Source: Saxidomus purpurata (lineage: Eukaryota; Mollusca; Bivalvia; Venerida; Veneridae). From it: a stretch of DNA of 64,000 nt. Positions 49,701 through 58,891 of this stretch are shown here, in pieces; the first letter of the stretch is position 1; every line of letters starts with the position of its first letter. The DNA is taken from positions 30,117,655-30,181,654 of the forward strand of contig JAFMSR010000008.1 in the NCBI GenBank assembly GCA_022818135.1, read 5' to 3'. The notes beneath the pieces are model-generated. The model saw only the letters and a program-made list of their open reading frames with translations, did no database searches and was not told the DNA's origin. The translations under genes and the position numbers were made by a program.

Positions 49701-52700
49701 TCCCAAGGTAAAGTCTGTTTTCTGCCCATCCCGCCTTCTCTAAGATAAAGCGACGGACTTATACGGTGGATTTATACGGAAGGACATCTTAGCCACAGCA
49801 GCACGCGAGACTACAGTTTCAACTGCGACTATAAGGATCAGTGTCTTTGAAACTTGGATCTTAATGCATATGAAATTAAATTTGACATTGTGGTCTCTCT
49901 CCTCTAGGATATATTGGAGGATATATTTTTATAAATATTAAACTATATGATCTCTATAGTCACTGATAGTGGTATTTTTTGTGCTACGTGTGAAAAGGTT
50001 ATACACACGAAAAATCTCATATTTCATTAATGTAAATACTTATTCTAACGCAATACCGATGTGACGTCGTTTCTGATTGGTGACGTCGTTTAAATTTGCG
50101 ACTATTAAATAACGTATATATAGTCGTAAAATTCAAACGGCGTTTTAATATCGCATTTAAACACGTTGTGCGTTAGAAAAGGGATAACTATTTAGTGATT
50201 TTGATATTGCGATCGTATATACGGTTTTAATGGGCGCAACCAGTTTTAACAGCTCCGGCTAGCGTGCCGTTAAAAATTTGGACGTAAAACCGTATATACA
50301 GTCGCAAATATCAAAATTACAAAACAGTTATTCCTATAATAATACACTTTATAATACCATGATTACCCTCTGACTTTTTGTCTTTATATTTTTATATATG
50401 TTCTGATTATTTTCTTTTTCAAATAAATTGTGTATGGACAAACAGTAATACATGCAGTTGTCCTTTCTGTTTAGTAGAATCCCTAATTTACCAAGAAATA
50501 TTTATTTGTAACCGTGACAACCACTTTATATGGTGTGCAGTAACACCATGAACATTTTATGTATTTTTCTAAAACGTTCTTCAGACGTAATAAAGGTTCG
50601 TGTCAGAGAGAGATATTGTCAACTGCTTCGTCCGTTAATTACAATCTGTGTACCTTCATGTTGACTGGCTTTCGGAAGTAAATGCGGTCAATATAGGTGA
50701 CCCGTAAAGTCAAAATGGACTGATATTTAACAGGCTACAGCACGATCATAAATGCAAGGACTGATGCAACGTAACTCGCATGTATCAGTACAACTAACAT
50801 AGAAAAAAAATCGGATTTCTGCAAAGGGAGGTAACGGCTACAGTAAGTGTTAGCATTCACAGTTTCTATTACTCTCCCTTGTTTTCTCTGGCAGTGATGT
50901 TGTTATGCCCCAAAAAGTTGGCATATCAAAATCACTCCGTCCGTTCGTTCGTGTGTCCGTACATGCCCAGTATACATTATGGGGTTAGGGTTTGTGTACA
51001 ACTTAGCATTATGAAGTTGTTTCAGTTCGGTATTGTGGGGTAAAAAATTGTATTGTGTGGTTAAAAAGATCAAAGAAAGATCAGAGGGATAACATCACAA
51101 AGTCCGTCTGGTGAGTACGTCGGTCCTTACATTGTTTGTGTCCAGGCTGTAACTTTGTCATGCATTGAAATAACTTTGCATAAATGTTCAGCACAACATG
51201 ACGACGTGGTGTCGAGTGCATGACCCACGTCCCTACCCCAGAGACCAAGGTCATACTTGGAGTTTAAAGGTAATGGAATTATTTATATGTCTGGACTGTA
51301 ACTTTGTAAAGCATTGGAGTATTTAAGAATAACTTGACACAGATGTTCAGCACATTAAGACAACGTGTCGCGTCCAAAACCCACGTCCCTACCTTTAAGG
51401 TAAAGCTCATACGTAGAGTTTAAAGGTAATGGAACCCTGTATATACGCACACATTCGTGTCCGGACTGTAACTTTGTCATGCATCGATGGATTAAAAAAA
51501 AACTTGGCATAAATGAGACAACTCTTTTAGGGGCATTCGTCACTTATGACGGACAGCTCTTGTTTTTGAAAATGTGTTGAGGAGGAAAGATATATCTATA
51601 TGTATAATATAGGATCTTTGTGTTTATAAATATGGCAGGTATAAAATGTGTTGAAATATTTAGTGTTTTAATACCACAGCTGTAGATTTGAGCCGAGTGT
51701 TCATTAGATTATTTCTAGGAAAAGAAGAGCAGCGTAAGTAATTCGTGACTTATATACAAGTGCGTCAACGTTCATAAATTTGATCGTTTGGTATATACCG
51801 ATGAGTGATAATCGGTTGTCATAGTAACTGTAACTGTTGTGAATTCTTAAATACACGACAGCAATTGAGTGGGTTTGGTTTTCAAAATAATGAAACAATT
51901 AAGAAGTGATACTTGAACAATACGTTCGTGATTTTAAGATACATGTATACGGCTGTGATATTTGAAATAAAGCAATGGTCTCTAAAATATTTTATTAAGA
52001 TAATTTGAATATACGGTTGTGTTTTCCGAATTAACTCTTTCTGATATCTGAACTGGTTTCATGTGCAGTTGTGATAGTTGAAATGTACGGCTGTGTTAAG
52101 TAAAGAAACAGTGAGCGATATACTTTCACTCTCATACAATGAATTCCAAGTCAACAGTTATCTTTACATACATAAATAATTTACCTCGGCTTTCTTGTGC
52201 CTCATGTATTCTGTGACATCAAAACTAAGTTGCTCAAGCTCTCGATTTTCGTTAGGTACATATGTGACAAAAGCTCTTCCCTTTTTCTTGTCCGAGGTCA
52301 AGGCCGCCGCCGCTGCGAGATTATCAACAAGAGCGAACCAGGCCTCTTGTGACACTGAATCCTCCAGCAAACTGAAATGTTTAATGTTGCAAAAGTTAAA
52401 ACTTCTATCTAATAACTATTTACTCAATGGGTCTATATAAACAGCTTTTTGGTTTTTTAATATAAAAAAGTAATTATCTAAAAATGGAAATATGTACACA
52501 TGTATTTGTATAACGATCGTTGAGTTCATTTTTTTTTATAAAATTGCGACGCAACATCAATAAAACCCGTTACATTTTGTAACAAAGATAAATGGCCGAA
52601 AGAAGCTTTCGTGGTTTCTTTACTGGTCTTAATAGGCTGCTGGTCTTTATTTATTTCTTGAACTCAAGTTTTCCTGTATCGATTCTATCGCTAATGTAAA

Positions 52701-55700
52701 TATGATAAAACGTATCTTCATCTATATACGGTGTTCAGTTAGGAAAATCGTTGTTTCGCCACTTCGACTATTACGATTAGACGATGCAAATACCCGAAAG
52801 CATGATGCAAAGGGACGAGGCGAAGGAATGATACATGTAGCACGATGTGATCGAAAACACGATGGAACGATGCAAAGACACGATATGACGACCAAACGTT
52901 TTCTACAGTCTGCTGAAATAAAGACATTTCGTCTGACAACCGATTTTTGAAGTATAAGACCAAACCTGACCAAATGATTATTTTCTATGAGGGAAGACAA
53001 CTTGCTACAATTGATGGCTTTTACATCTATAAATAGACATATTTTCCGCAGAAAATGGACGAAAACATTGCCTTTACCAAAATTTCGCGAACATGAAATG
53101 GTACTTAAGTACAGGCGACGATAATGGGTATAAGTAACCTAAATATATTTCCATAGACTTCATTATAAGGTTTTCTGCCGGTGCGACTACCCAAAATCTC
53201 ACCGACTGTTGAAATGCACTTTATTTTGTAGAATCAGCCTAGTCGCACATAAAAATAACTAAATTCATACATGTGATCCAATACTTTATGCCAGTAATTT
53301 GGAGCTGAATGACACCACCCCCAATTTCGTGGCAGTTTTAGTAGTCAACGACCAAATATCGTCAGTATTTTCAAATACCAAATATTTTAATTATAATATA
53401 TATCCAGATTTTTCTCTTTATATTTCATTTGTGATCTATCATCCAGCGATTATTTCAAAATGATTTTTCCCGTATGCATCCACTTAGTTTCAGCCAATCA
53501 GCAATCAAACACATAGTGTAGGTCCGCATGTTCCCTAGACAAAATAGCCTGCTTCCGGTTTTCACCGATTTAGGCTTCTTATACCTAGTACGAGAAGGGA
53601 TGATTAGACGTCCCATCGCATCGTGTTTTCGCGTCTTCATAATCGTCTTATCGTTACTTCGCCCTTGGCAGTCAACAAACAACGATGGGTAAAACTTTAC
53701 GGAACACCGTACTAATAGCCTTGTCAAGACGAGTGATTTAATGTTTAAATCACACAGGATGACGATGAAAGGGGGGATAAAGCGATGTGAAGGGACGATC
53801 GAACGATAACACTAACTAAAGGGACAGTAACACGGTGTGATTTGACTATAAGACGATTTCACGGGACGATAACACGACGCAAAGGAACGATAAAACGACC
53901 CAAAGGCGCGATATTCATAACGCATTTCGTATCGTCTTAGCATTATTATAATTATACCTGCACTACTTAACCCTGTATGTAACATATCTGGAGTATCAGA
54001 GATGATCTGCGGATAAATCTTTTGTCTACAGACAGCTTAATCCGTCTTATTGTAATTCTTATGCATGTTAACCCAACCCTCCCTCTTACAGCGTCGTTGT
54101 TGTTGGAGAGAGGGGATCTACATCGAAATCTTTATCATAAAATCAAGATCAAACAAATGCGGAAATGTACATGTACCACTGTTTAAAGCTTGCTTACTGA
54201 CATATATCTATGAAATACGCTCGTAGTATCCGTTCCAGCGGTGTTCATCGTCCATTAAATTATGATTTGGAGTGGTTTATAACTGCGCAACAGAACGAAA
54301 AAGAGTTGTTTATTAGACGATAACAACGCTGAAAAAGGATCTTATTTCGATCCTAATATGATCAGATATTACAAAAGGTGAATAAATGTAAAGCGTTTTA
54401 TTCTACGCGGATATTTATTTAAAGCCATGCGCCGCAATACGACGTCATTTTGACGGCAATCGGTTCCAGCATTGTTTATGGCATGATAAAACATAATTTT
54501 TCTACTCTTTGTACATAGAGACAAAATTGTAAGTCATATTAGAATTATTTATATACAGCATGATAATATGACGTCATTGAAAAAATATTACATAACGAAT
54601 ATTTGTAAATGTTTACCTTTTACAGACATGACACACTTGAATCAGGAGCTTTACTGCTCTTGCTACACGTCGGAAACGTACGAACGGCTGAAAAAAATGA
54701 AAGAATTTGATAAAATTGTAGCTCTTAATTGCAATGTTTTTCCCTTTTTTTCAACAAACTTTAACCTTTTTATATACATGTGTATCCTTCAATTTACTTT
54801 AAATAGCCTACCGGCATACGTATCCACAGACTGAGACAATATTTATAACATTTCTTTCATGAATCAGAAGCGAAAAGTGTCACACAAATACACCTGTCCA
54901 ATAACATAATTTCATACATTTATGTAATTTCAACAATTTATCATGACTTGACATTTTATACTTTGATTTTCTATCACATTCGCTATAAATAGTAACAACA
55001 GCACATAAAATGCAGGAAAAGGCGCTACAGTTAATGCTGACAAAACCAATTACCTCTGTGAGACCATTTCCGGTATCCTCCTGCATAATTTTGGAAGCAA
55101 TTTCCGGTTATAAACTTGATGTGCTTAAGGTAAATACAAATGTGTTTCTGAGAGAAAACATTCTGATATTCATGTCATGCAACCACGGCATTTTCTTTAT
55201 GTTAAGAAATTACTTTTAAAGGTAGGTTTCAGGTCTTCTAAATGTGTATCTGAGACCTGCTGTATGTTTTAATAGTTTGTAATATCATTACTGAACATTG
55301 TGCTACATGTAGCGGCTTGATAAAATTAATGTTTTCGACGAAAACTGTTCCAGAAAATAGAAGCTTATGGAATTTTGTAATGCAATCTTAATTAGCTGCT
55401 CTCTTTTTCGGGTGATACCTTTATTTTCAGAACATTTAGCTTTTATATCGCTCTATTTAGGCAACTGATTTGGAAACATTAGAGGGAAACAAGAAGATAT
55501 TTTAATATCTACCATGCATCGTTGAGAATTCAATTACCGTCGGGTGATACCAGCCCTTAACGATTTGGTGACGTCTTTGTCTTCTTGTAAGCTAAGAAAG
55601 CATTGCATGTTGATAAACTAGGAATTAAAAAACCTGGACTCTTAAACTCTTTGGCGTAGTCTTGTTAACCATTGATGATAAGAAAAGTCAGTAAGTATTA

Positions 55701-56832
55701 CTACTCTGAAGGTTTGCAGCGCAAAGTACACGCGCACTGTTACTTAAATCAAAAGTATTTAGACTGTGTTATGGAATAAAATGAGCGCAATCTGTATTGA
55801 TAACCTTCCTTTAAAGATGACATTTATATGAGGTCAAAGTATTCTTTTCATTGATATCATACATGTTGACATTTTAAATTAAAAACGCACAGGAGCAACA
55901 ATGAAATGCGCACACAATTTGTATAAGATTTGTCTGGCATGTAAACATATAGTACAAAGTTGCTCAACAAACCGCAATACCATTTATTTATAAAGTAACA
56001 ATAAAAAATCCACATGGTTCAAATTCGATATGGAAGTGATTATTATCATCGCTTTTTATTCTTCAAAGGCTTGAAAAGAAGTCGCCGGCATTCGGAAAAA
56101 AAGGCGTTTAATGTTGAAATATATATAATTAAGCAATATTTGATAAACATACACTGTCACTTTACATTAGACTTTTCATCCTTTATCGCGTCTTTCCTTG
56201 TAAATATTAATCAATTTACATATATGTAATAATTATTCGCCTCTTTGTAGTTTTTCACGTACTACTTTAAAAATAGTTTTCGTGATTGTAAGGGGTCTAT
56301 ATATAATTATTATGACTTATTTACTTTCTTAATGTTAGCAATGTTTTGCATGTATGAATGTTTGTGAATGACGAAAAACTTATATACTATTTATCTATAA
56401 AGTAACAATAAAACATCCACATGATTCAAATTCGAATTGTCAGAAACTTATGGAAGTGATTATTATCATCGCTTTTTATTCTTCAATGGCGAAGGTTTAA
56501 ATCAATAAATCTCCTTCTTCTCTCATGTCTGAATAAAAGTGAAGATTTATCGAAAACATAAACTATTCCTGTATCTCTTGCATTTCTTTCAATCTCTATC
56601 TCTGACTCTTGCACTGTACTATCAAATTTCGAATATGCATCACTTTATCAATTTACATAATATAATATCTCAGAGTTTTCAAAAATATTAAGTTTATACA
56701 GTTACATTTTACCTTTTCTTCAATCGGACCTTTCGGTTCTATTTCCGTTTCCGATTGTACTTCGGCCACTTCCGGCACTTCCTCTTCCTCTTCATCGAAA
56801 AAATCAATATTACTGGTAATCCTGATAGACAT
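31616..56832 (-). CDS. CNBD2: CNBD2-like protein with two cyclic-nucleotide-binding domains, 19 exons
   Basis: Nineteen exons with matching phases total 1878 nt and 625 residues. Exon 1 starts at ATG 56832 and exon 19 ends in TAA at 31616. Layout: acidic N-terminus (1-49); basic FRRVARAVKLLIQVC helix (50-73); helices; CNB-A (about 175-260) with VILRRG...GIYFLLSG and cassette FGEEDLICGSSRRATV (235-250, Glu237 and Arg246 intact); CNB-B strands (308-345); a long basic and Ser/Pro-rich insert (345-515); the rest of CNB-B (525-575), whose cassette is degenerate (FGLRSCLEHDERGPSV). Family knowledge: mammalian CNBD2 (also called CRIS) binds cAMP and is needed for sperm flagellar function. cAMP binding here is inferred for CNB-A only. 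Assignment to CNBD2 rests on recognition of the N-terminal helix and CNB pair, without a search. A BTB pseudogene lies antisense in intron 4, which also contains the second N gap. Confidence 0.8.
31932..32021 (-). CDS. CNBD2: CNBD2-like exon 18
   Basis: 90 nt, phase 0 to 0, residues 556-585. Last strand and helix of CNB-B (VSGDCEVLAINKKFF). The exon itself begins GTAAGC right after its ag acceptor, so it resembles a donor. Confidence 0.88.
32473..32523 (-). CDS. CNBD2: CNBD2-like exon 17
   Basis: 51 nt, residues 539-555, degenerate cassette of CNB-B. Residue 545 is Asp (Glu in the contig A copy), the only amino-acid difference I saw between copies. Confidence 0.88.
32857..33186 (-). repeat. 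tRNA-headed SINE (copy B)
   Basis: Same insertion as 12250-12577, at the same intron 16 position. The B box has one change (GGTACGAATCC), and there are small indels in the tail. Its presence at one site in both copies means it predates their divergence. Confidence 0.7.
33361..33445 (-). CDS. CNBD2: CNBD2-like exon 16
   Basis: 85 nt, residues 511-538. Charged KMKKEEEG, then CNB-B resumes at PPFVQIETLHPGHTF. Donor TTT|gtatgc. Confidence 0.88.
33594..33678 (-). CDS. CNBD2: CNBD2-like exon 15
   Basis: 85 nt, residues 483-509 within the CNB-B insert (STDRSDHEAIVDSDRRSS). Weak donor CAG|gttgtg. Split codons on both sides fit exons 14 and 16. Confidence 0.78.
34152..34454 (-). CDS. CNBD2: CNBD2-like exon 14
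   Basis: 303 nt, residues 382-481. Predicted disordered, rich in Arg, Ser, Pro and Thr, with TTPAARKQPRPMTSG and acidic NGEDKENKD. It makes up most of the insert that splits CNB-B. Confidence 0.88.
34959..35103 (-). CDS. CNBD2: CNBD2-like exon 13
   Basis: 145 nt, residues 333-380. Joins directly after VIKS of exon 12 to give VIKSGEARVLKHL, a normal CNB strand pair, then a basic helix with KARRKKIQQQ and KKKK. Weak donor gtaata; the in-frame intron stop after eight codons would give a truncated isoform if unspliced. Confidence 0.82.
35136..35225. other. ~90 bp insertion in copy 2 intron
   Basis: Between ccttaaa and ttaaactcaga, this copy has about 90 bp (agttcgtaaattattcac ... gaattcttca) that the contig A copy lacks near 14597. 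No coding content; an indel polymorphism of intron 12. Confidence 0.7.
35947..36007 (-). CDS. CNBD2: CNBD2-like exon 12
   Basis: 61 nt, residues 313-332, first strands of CNB-B (GRLIVKDSNDIEWIYVIKS). Confidence 0.9.
36024..36068. repeat. (TGA/TGG)n microsatellite, copy 2
   Basis: Shorter version of 15494-15546, beside exon 12. Confidence 0.8.
36282..36359 (-). CDS. CNBD2: CNBD2-like exon 11
   Basis: 78 nt, residues 287-311 (NDAVFQHFPMQKLLDNPGTW), the helical connector between CNB-A and CNB-B. Confidence 0.9.
37078..37142 (-). CDS. CNBD2: CNBD2-like exon 10
   Basis: 65 nt, residues 265-285. Acceptor ctatttaag, donor TGCAA|gtaagt. Confidence 0.9.
37143..40248 (-). other. CNBD2-like intron 9
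   Basis: 3.1 kb, no gene supported. Contains the TIR-element relic (about 39812-39968) and the gtgcgt run (about 40095-40141). Nearly identical to the contig A intron. Confidence 0.6.
40249..40332 (-). CDS. CNBD2: CNBD2-like exon 9
   Basis: 84 nt, residues 237-264. Phosphate-binding cassette of CNB-A with Glu237 and Arg246, then helix KDEVEILYLHRF. Confidence 0.92.
41276..41337 (-). CDS. CNBD2: CNBD2-like exon 8
   Basis: 62 nt, residues 217-236, ending in the FG that starts the binding cassette. Acceptor attttgcag, donor GGG|gtaagt. Confidence 0.9.
42265..42338 (-). CDS. CNBD2: CNBD2-like exon 7
   Basis: 74 nt, residues 192-215, strands 1-3 of CNB-A (RVILRRGLAPDGIYFLLSGE). Joined to exon 6 through a split Gln codon (CA|G). 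Confidence 0.92.
43000..43091 (-). CDS. CNBD2: CNBD2-like exon 6
   Basis: 92 nt, residues 161-190 plus two bases. VVRCMKNICKAFNEYPLSIQ then KQICQRAFYD is the helical start of CNB-A. It lies just outside the duplicated segment, so it is absent from contig A. Acceptor tttttgcag, donor CCA|gtaagt. Confidence 0.9.
43513..45673. mobile_element. 2.2 kb TIR element with TA target site, no transposase seen
   Basis: The left end reads tacagtaaactccgtatata. The right end, reverse-complemented, reads tacagtaaagtccgtttata. Both are flanked by TA (43511-43512 and 45674-45675). A second inverted motif, gcagaaaaagtgtca, occurs near 43623 and, inverted, near 45568, so the inverted ends extend over about 110-130 bp. 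TA target duplication suggests the Tc1/mariner/pogo group (family knowledge). No long ORF remains, so it is non-autonomous or decayed. It sits in intron 5. Confidence 0.7.
45775..45849 (-). CDS. CNBD2: CNBD2-like exon 5
   Basis: 75 nt, phase 0 to 0, residues 136-160 (DYLTDEIREIMKLRPGTRKE...). Acceptor attatcctag, donor GAG|gtaaga. It is the last exon on contig B before the second gap. Confidence 0.88.
46889..47388. other. 500-N scaffold gap
   Basis: Exactly 500 N, inside intron 4 of the CNBD2-like gene. The flank at 47395-47530 has degenerate short repeats of the type aaaaagcatta / gcatttagcaaaaa, so an unresolved tandem repeat may underlie the break. Confidence 0.98.
47556..47690. mobile_element. 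135-bp foldback MITE-like palindrome
   Basis: It starts aggggctatacgtttcac and ends with the exact reverse complement gtgaaacgtatagcccct. Similarity of the arms continues inward over ccggcg-type motifs for about 40 bp on each side. No ORF. The target duplication is unclear (possibly AA). Confidence 0.65.
47939..48214 (+). pseudogene. BTB-B exon 1, frameshifted
   Basis: Encodes a basic N-terminus and GKCEDEIELEFDNKNKLFV in register with BTB-A, then loses frame. No donor equivalent to the aaag|gtaagt of BTB-A is evident; a gg|gtaaca-type site at about 48233 is the nearest GT. Confidence 0.75.
48590..48990. repeat. Dispersed-repeat-like sequence in the BTB-B intron
   Basis: Includes caaggtcacataagggtca, cctttcatcacgatgag and related phrases such as ctcaaggtcaatg, a style of dispersed repeat I associate with bivalve genomes. 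Boundaries are approximate and no TE family is assigned. Confidence 0.4.
49105..49532 (+). pseudogene. BTB-B exon 2, still open
   Basis: Acceptor tgtatttcag|AATCC, phase as in BTB-A. Encodes ESNVLRIVSIAEEYQVNSLV to LSKRLFHCENNTLVKDIL and TGA. The open frame despite strong divergence implies past selection. Without exon 1 it supplies only the C-terminal half. Confidence 0.75.
50020..50345. mobile_element. MITE-like element with inverted arms
   Basis: Inverted arms of about 55 bp: left 50188-50245 (ataactatttagtgattttg...), right 50279-50338 (...caaaattacaaaacagttat). Both contain the motif cgtatatac(g/a)g near ttttgatatt. Direct repeats of gacgtcgttt lie at its left. No ORF. Outer limits are uncertain. 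Confidence 0.5.
50820..52000. repeat. Old paralogous block, counterpart of 6840-7900
   Basis: Shares with the BTB-A downstream region: gggaggtaacggct near 50827; ttgaggaggaaaga near 51577; taccacagctgta near 51672; and, further on, tttgatcgtttg and ggctgtgatatttgaa. The order is the same as at 6851-7740. The older duplication that created BTB-B therefore included several kb downstream. Confidence 0.65.
51141..51540. repeat. Degenerate tandem of a ~150-170 bp dispersed repeat
   Basis: ctgtaactttgt recurs at about 51147, 51297 and 51467, each followed by catgcat-like sequence and (first two copies) by atgttcagcaca and gacgtgtcg/cccacgtcccta phrases. I recognise this as a repeat type common in bivalve DNA. 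Confidence 0.6.
52185..52371 (-). CDS. CNBD2: CNBD2-like exon 4
   Basis: 187 nt, residues 74-135 (LLEDSVSQEAWFALVDNLAA ... VTEYMRHKKAE). An alanine-rich helical segment with KKKGRAFVTY. Acceptor aacatttcag, donor GAG|gtaaat. First exon past gap two; its phase 0 exit fits exon 5 on contig B. Confidence 0.88.
52740..53930. repeat. Degenerate ACGATG-rich repeat region
   Basis: Two blocks (about 52775-52900 and 53758-53930) are full of gacgatg, aaagggacgat, gcaaag and aacacga words in one orientation. A middle block (about 53590-53660: gcatcgtgttttcgcgtctt) has them inverted. It lies in intron 3 and has no coding content. Confidence 0.5.
54617..54687 (-). CDS. CNBD2: CNBD2-like exon 3
   Basis: 71 nt, residues 50-72 plus two bases: PFVRFRRVARAVKLLIQVCH then VCK. 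A basic amphipathic helix typical of the family's N-terminus. Acceptor tttttttcag, donor AAAAG|gtaaac. Other frames have stops. A plus-strand ORF over it is a shadow. Confidence 0.82.
55054..55080 (-). CDS. CNBD2: CNBD2-like exon 2, 27-nt microexon
   Basis: EDTGNGLTE, phase 0 to 0, residues 41-49. Acceptor aattatgcag, donor GAG|gtaatt. Because it is phase-neutral it could be skipped without changing frame. Supported by splice motifs only, so it is the least certain exon. Confidence 0.5.
55980..56490. repeat. Pair of ~90-bp direct repeats
   Basis: Blocks at about 55980-56070 and 56390-56490 share ttataaagtaacaataaaa-like, tccacatg, and atggaagtgattattatcat followed by cgctttttattcttc. The right copy has a 14-bp insert. 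In intron 1. Confidence 0.7.
56713..56832 (-). CDS. CNBD2: CNBD2-like exon 1 with start codon
   Basis: 120 nt, residues 1-40: MSIRITSNIDFF then a Glu-rich run (EEEEEVPEVAEVQSETEIE). ATG at 56832; the in-frame GTG 12 nt upstream is not used in animals. Donor AAG|gtaaaa. An acidic disordered N-terminus is plausible for this family but not diagnostic. Confidence 0.72.
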
Positions 56833-58480
56833 TTTCCTTTGCACTCAATTGTTCTCGTTATTTACAGTTTAACTTCCACTCAACGCTTTTCTCTGTTTAA
56901 TTTGTTCATCTATATTTAGAAGGCATTTTAGGCAACTCTTTCACTAGTCGACTGCAACGTTAATGTTTGTCATTACAGTGATATTCAGCTACATGTAACT
57001 ACAAGTTTTTTTCAACGGGAACTGCTTTCGAGAAAATATATATGCCAACCGTTGAATTATAACATGGCATACTCAAAGTCCTTAACGTTAAAGTCTTATG
57101 TAAATAAAATTCTGTTCTGTTCTGCTCTGTTCTTAAACTCGGACAGAAATAACCTTTAATTAATTTCTTAGTTACTATATTGCTTATGTGTGAACGACGG
57201 CATAATTTGTTTTATGTTGTCTTTCATACCATATATCGCAGGCACTGTCTAAAACCTTGCTAAATAAAATTCGTATCATTTTTATGTTAACTTTTGATTT
57301 TGTAACCGTTTGTCATTGTATGAATCAAATACTATTTACATGTGAAAATGAACTTTATGCAAAAAATATTTTAGACAACTTTCCTATTCAAAATGTATCT
57401 CCAACAATATTTTTGAGCAATGTGAATGTGTAAAATTTCTTGCCGTTTATAACATTTTGTGTCGCACCAGAATGAACTATAAAAGCATGCGTTAATTTTA
57501 TTTTTACGAGTCTTTTGAATACTTTAGATTTGAAATATGTTGTAAAGACTGATAAAAATTTTAATTTACACCTCTCATAGTGTTTGAAGTATTCCCGAAG
57601 ATTAATATACTCTATATAACTATATATACATGCTGATAAGATTATTAATTCCCACCCCTTTGTTTATTATTAGACGTTTTAATCAAGATATTGAACATTA
57701 TAAACAAGACTTCCTACAAAGTTTGAAAATTTGTTTCAAACTTTAACAGCTATATATTCAACGTTTAAAGTGATTACACCGGTTTAGCAATATGTGAGGT
57801 TGCGGTTTTTTTTAAACCAAAACTTTTAACCAATTATACAATAATTGAAAAAGCAACTATTCCAAATATTGAATTCAAAATTCAAATGTGAGAATGAACT
57901 TTTAGCACAAACATTTCTAATATCAGTATGCGTTAATGGAGTATATCCCATCCTTAACTTTTAAACATAAAAAATGTGTTAGTTAGAATTATTAAGCAAG
58001 GTTGTAACCAAATAACAATGACTGCATATTGACAACTACATTACTTGGAACACCTTAACTAGAAACTTCGTCATGAAACGGCTGTTAGGGTGCCGTATCT
58101 TTAACCTATGTCACAGGTAAATCAATATTTTGTATCATCATCTTTTAAAAGCTGAATAAAGATAAAATAATTACCATAACAGGATTTACGCACGGAATTA
58201 GTTCGGTTTCAAAGATTATGTAAATGCACTTTTGCAATTTAAATGATTAAAGGGTACAATGAAACGAGTTACCCGAAATAACTTCTGTTTCCAATAATTA
58301 ACTTACTGAAAATGTAACACATACGATCGGTGACCTTTTGTCTTTACGGATTAGCATGTTATGAAAGGATTAATACATTAAGCCCGGATTAACACACTGA
58401 GGACGGCTAATCAGTTACCCCATAAAGATCTTAATTAAAAGTACACCGTCACGTCCGAAGGCAAATTAGGTTTCATCATG
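56833..58480. other. 5' flank of the CNBD2-like gene
   Basis: No gene seen. A pentanucleotide run (ctgttctgttctg) near 57112-57135 follows taaataaaatt and resembles a retroelement 3' tail. A promoter cannot be identified by motif. Confidence 0.45.
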
Positions 58481-58500
58481 AAATTAGCAGCAAAACAGGA

Positions 58501-58650
58501 TGACTTGTGACAGTCAAGCAGTAGAGCAGGTAACTGCACGCACTAGCAGAAAAATAGTATAACTTCTGGAGGCCAAGCAGTAAGAAATATAACTGCTGGA
58601 AATCAAGCAGTAAAGCAGTATAGCTGCTGGCAGTCAAGCAGTACAGAATG
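58501..58650 (-). repeat. Inverted block of the 28-bp minisatellite
   Basis: Words such as cagtcaagcagta and gcagtatagctgctgg are the reverse complement of the unit in the main array at 58892. Four or five degenerate units, separated from the array by about 240 bp of partly related sequence. Confidence 0.7.
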
Positions 58651-58891
58651 TATTTCCATTTACCGCTTACATGTATTTGCGTTAACATGCATTTTTAATA
58701 TATATTTACTGCTTAAGGATTTAACTATTTTCGCTCTCAAGTCTGGAGGCTTTTTACCGCTCATGGATATATTTCACTGCTAAAATATTTTAAATTACTG
58801 CTAGTTCTCACGTACAGTCAATAATTTCAATAAACTGCTGTAGATTACTTCCAGCAGATTCAGCAGAAAATCACATTAAGACTATATTTGA

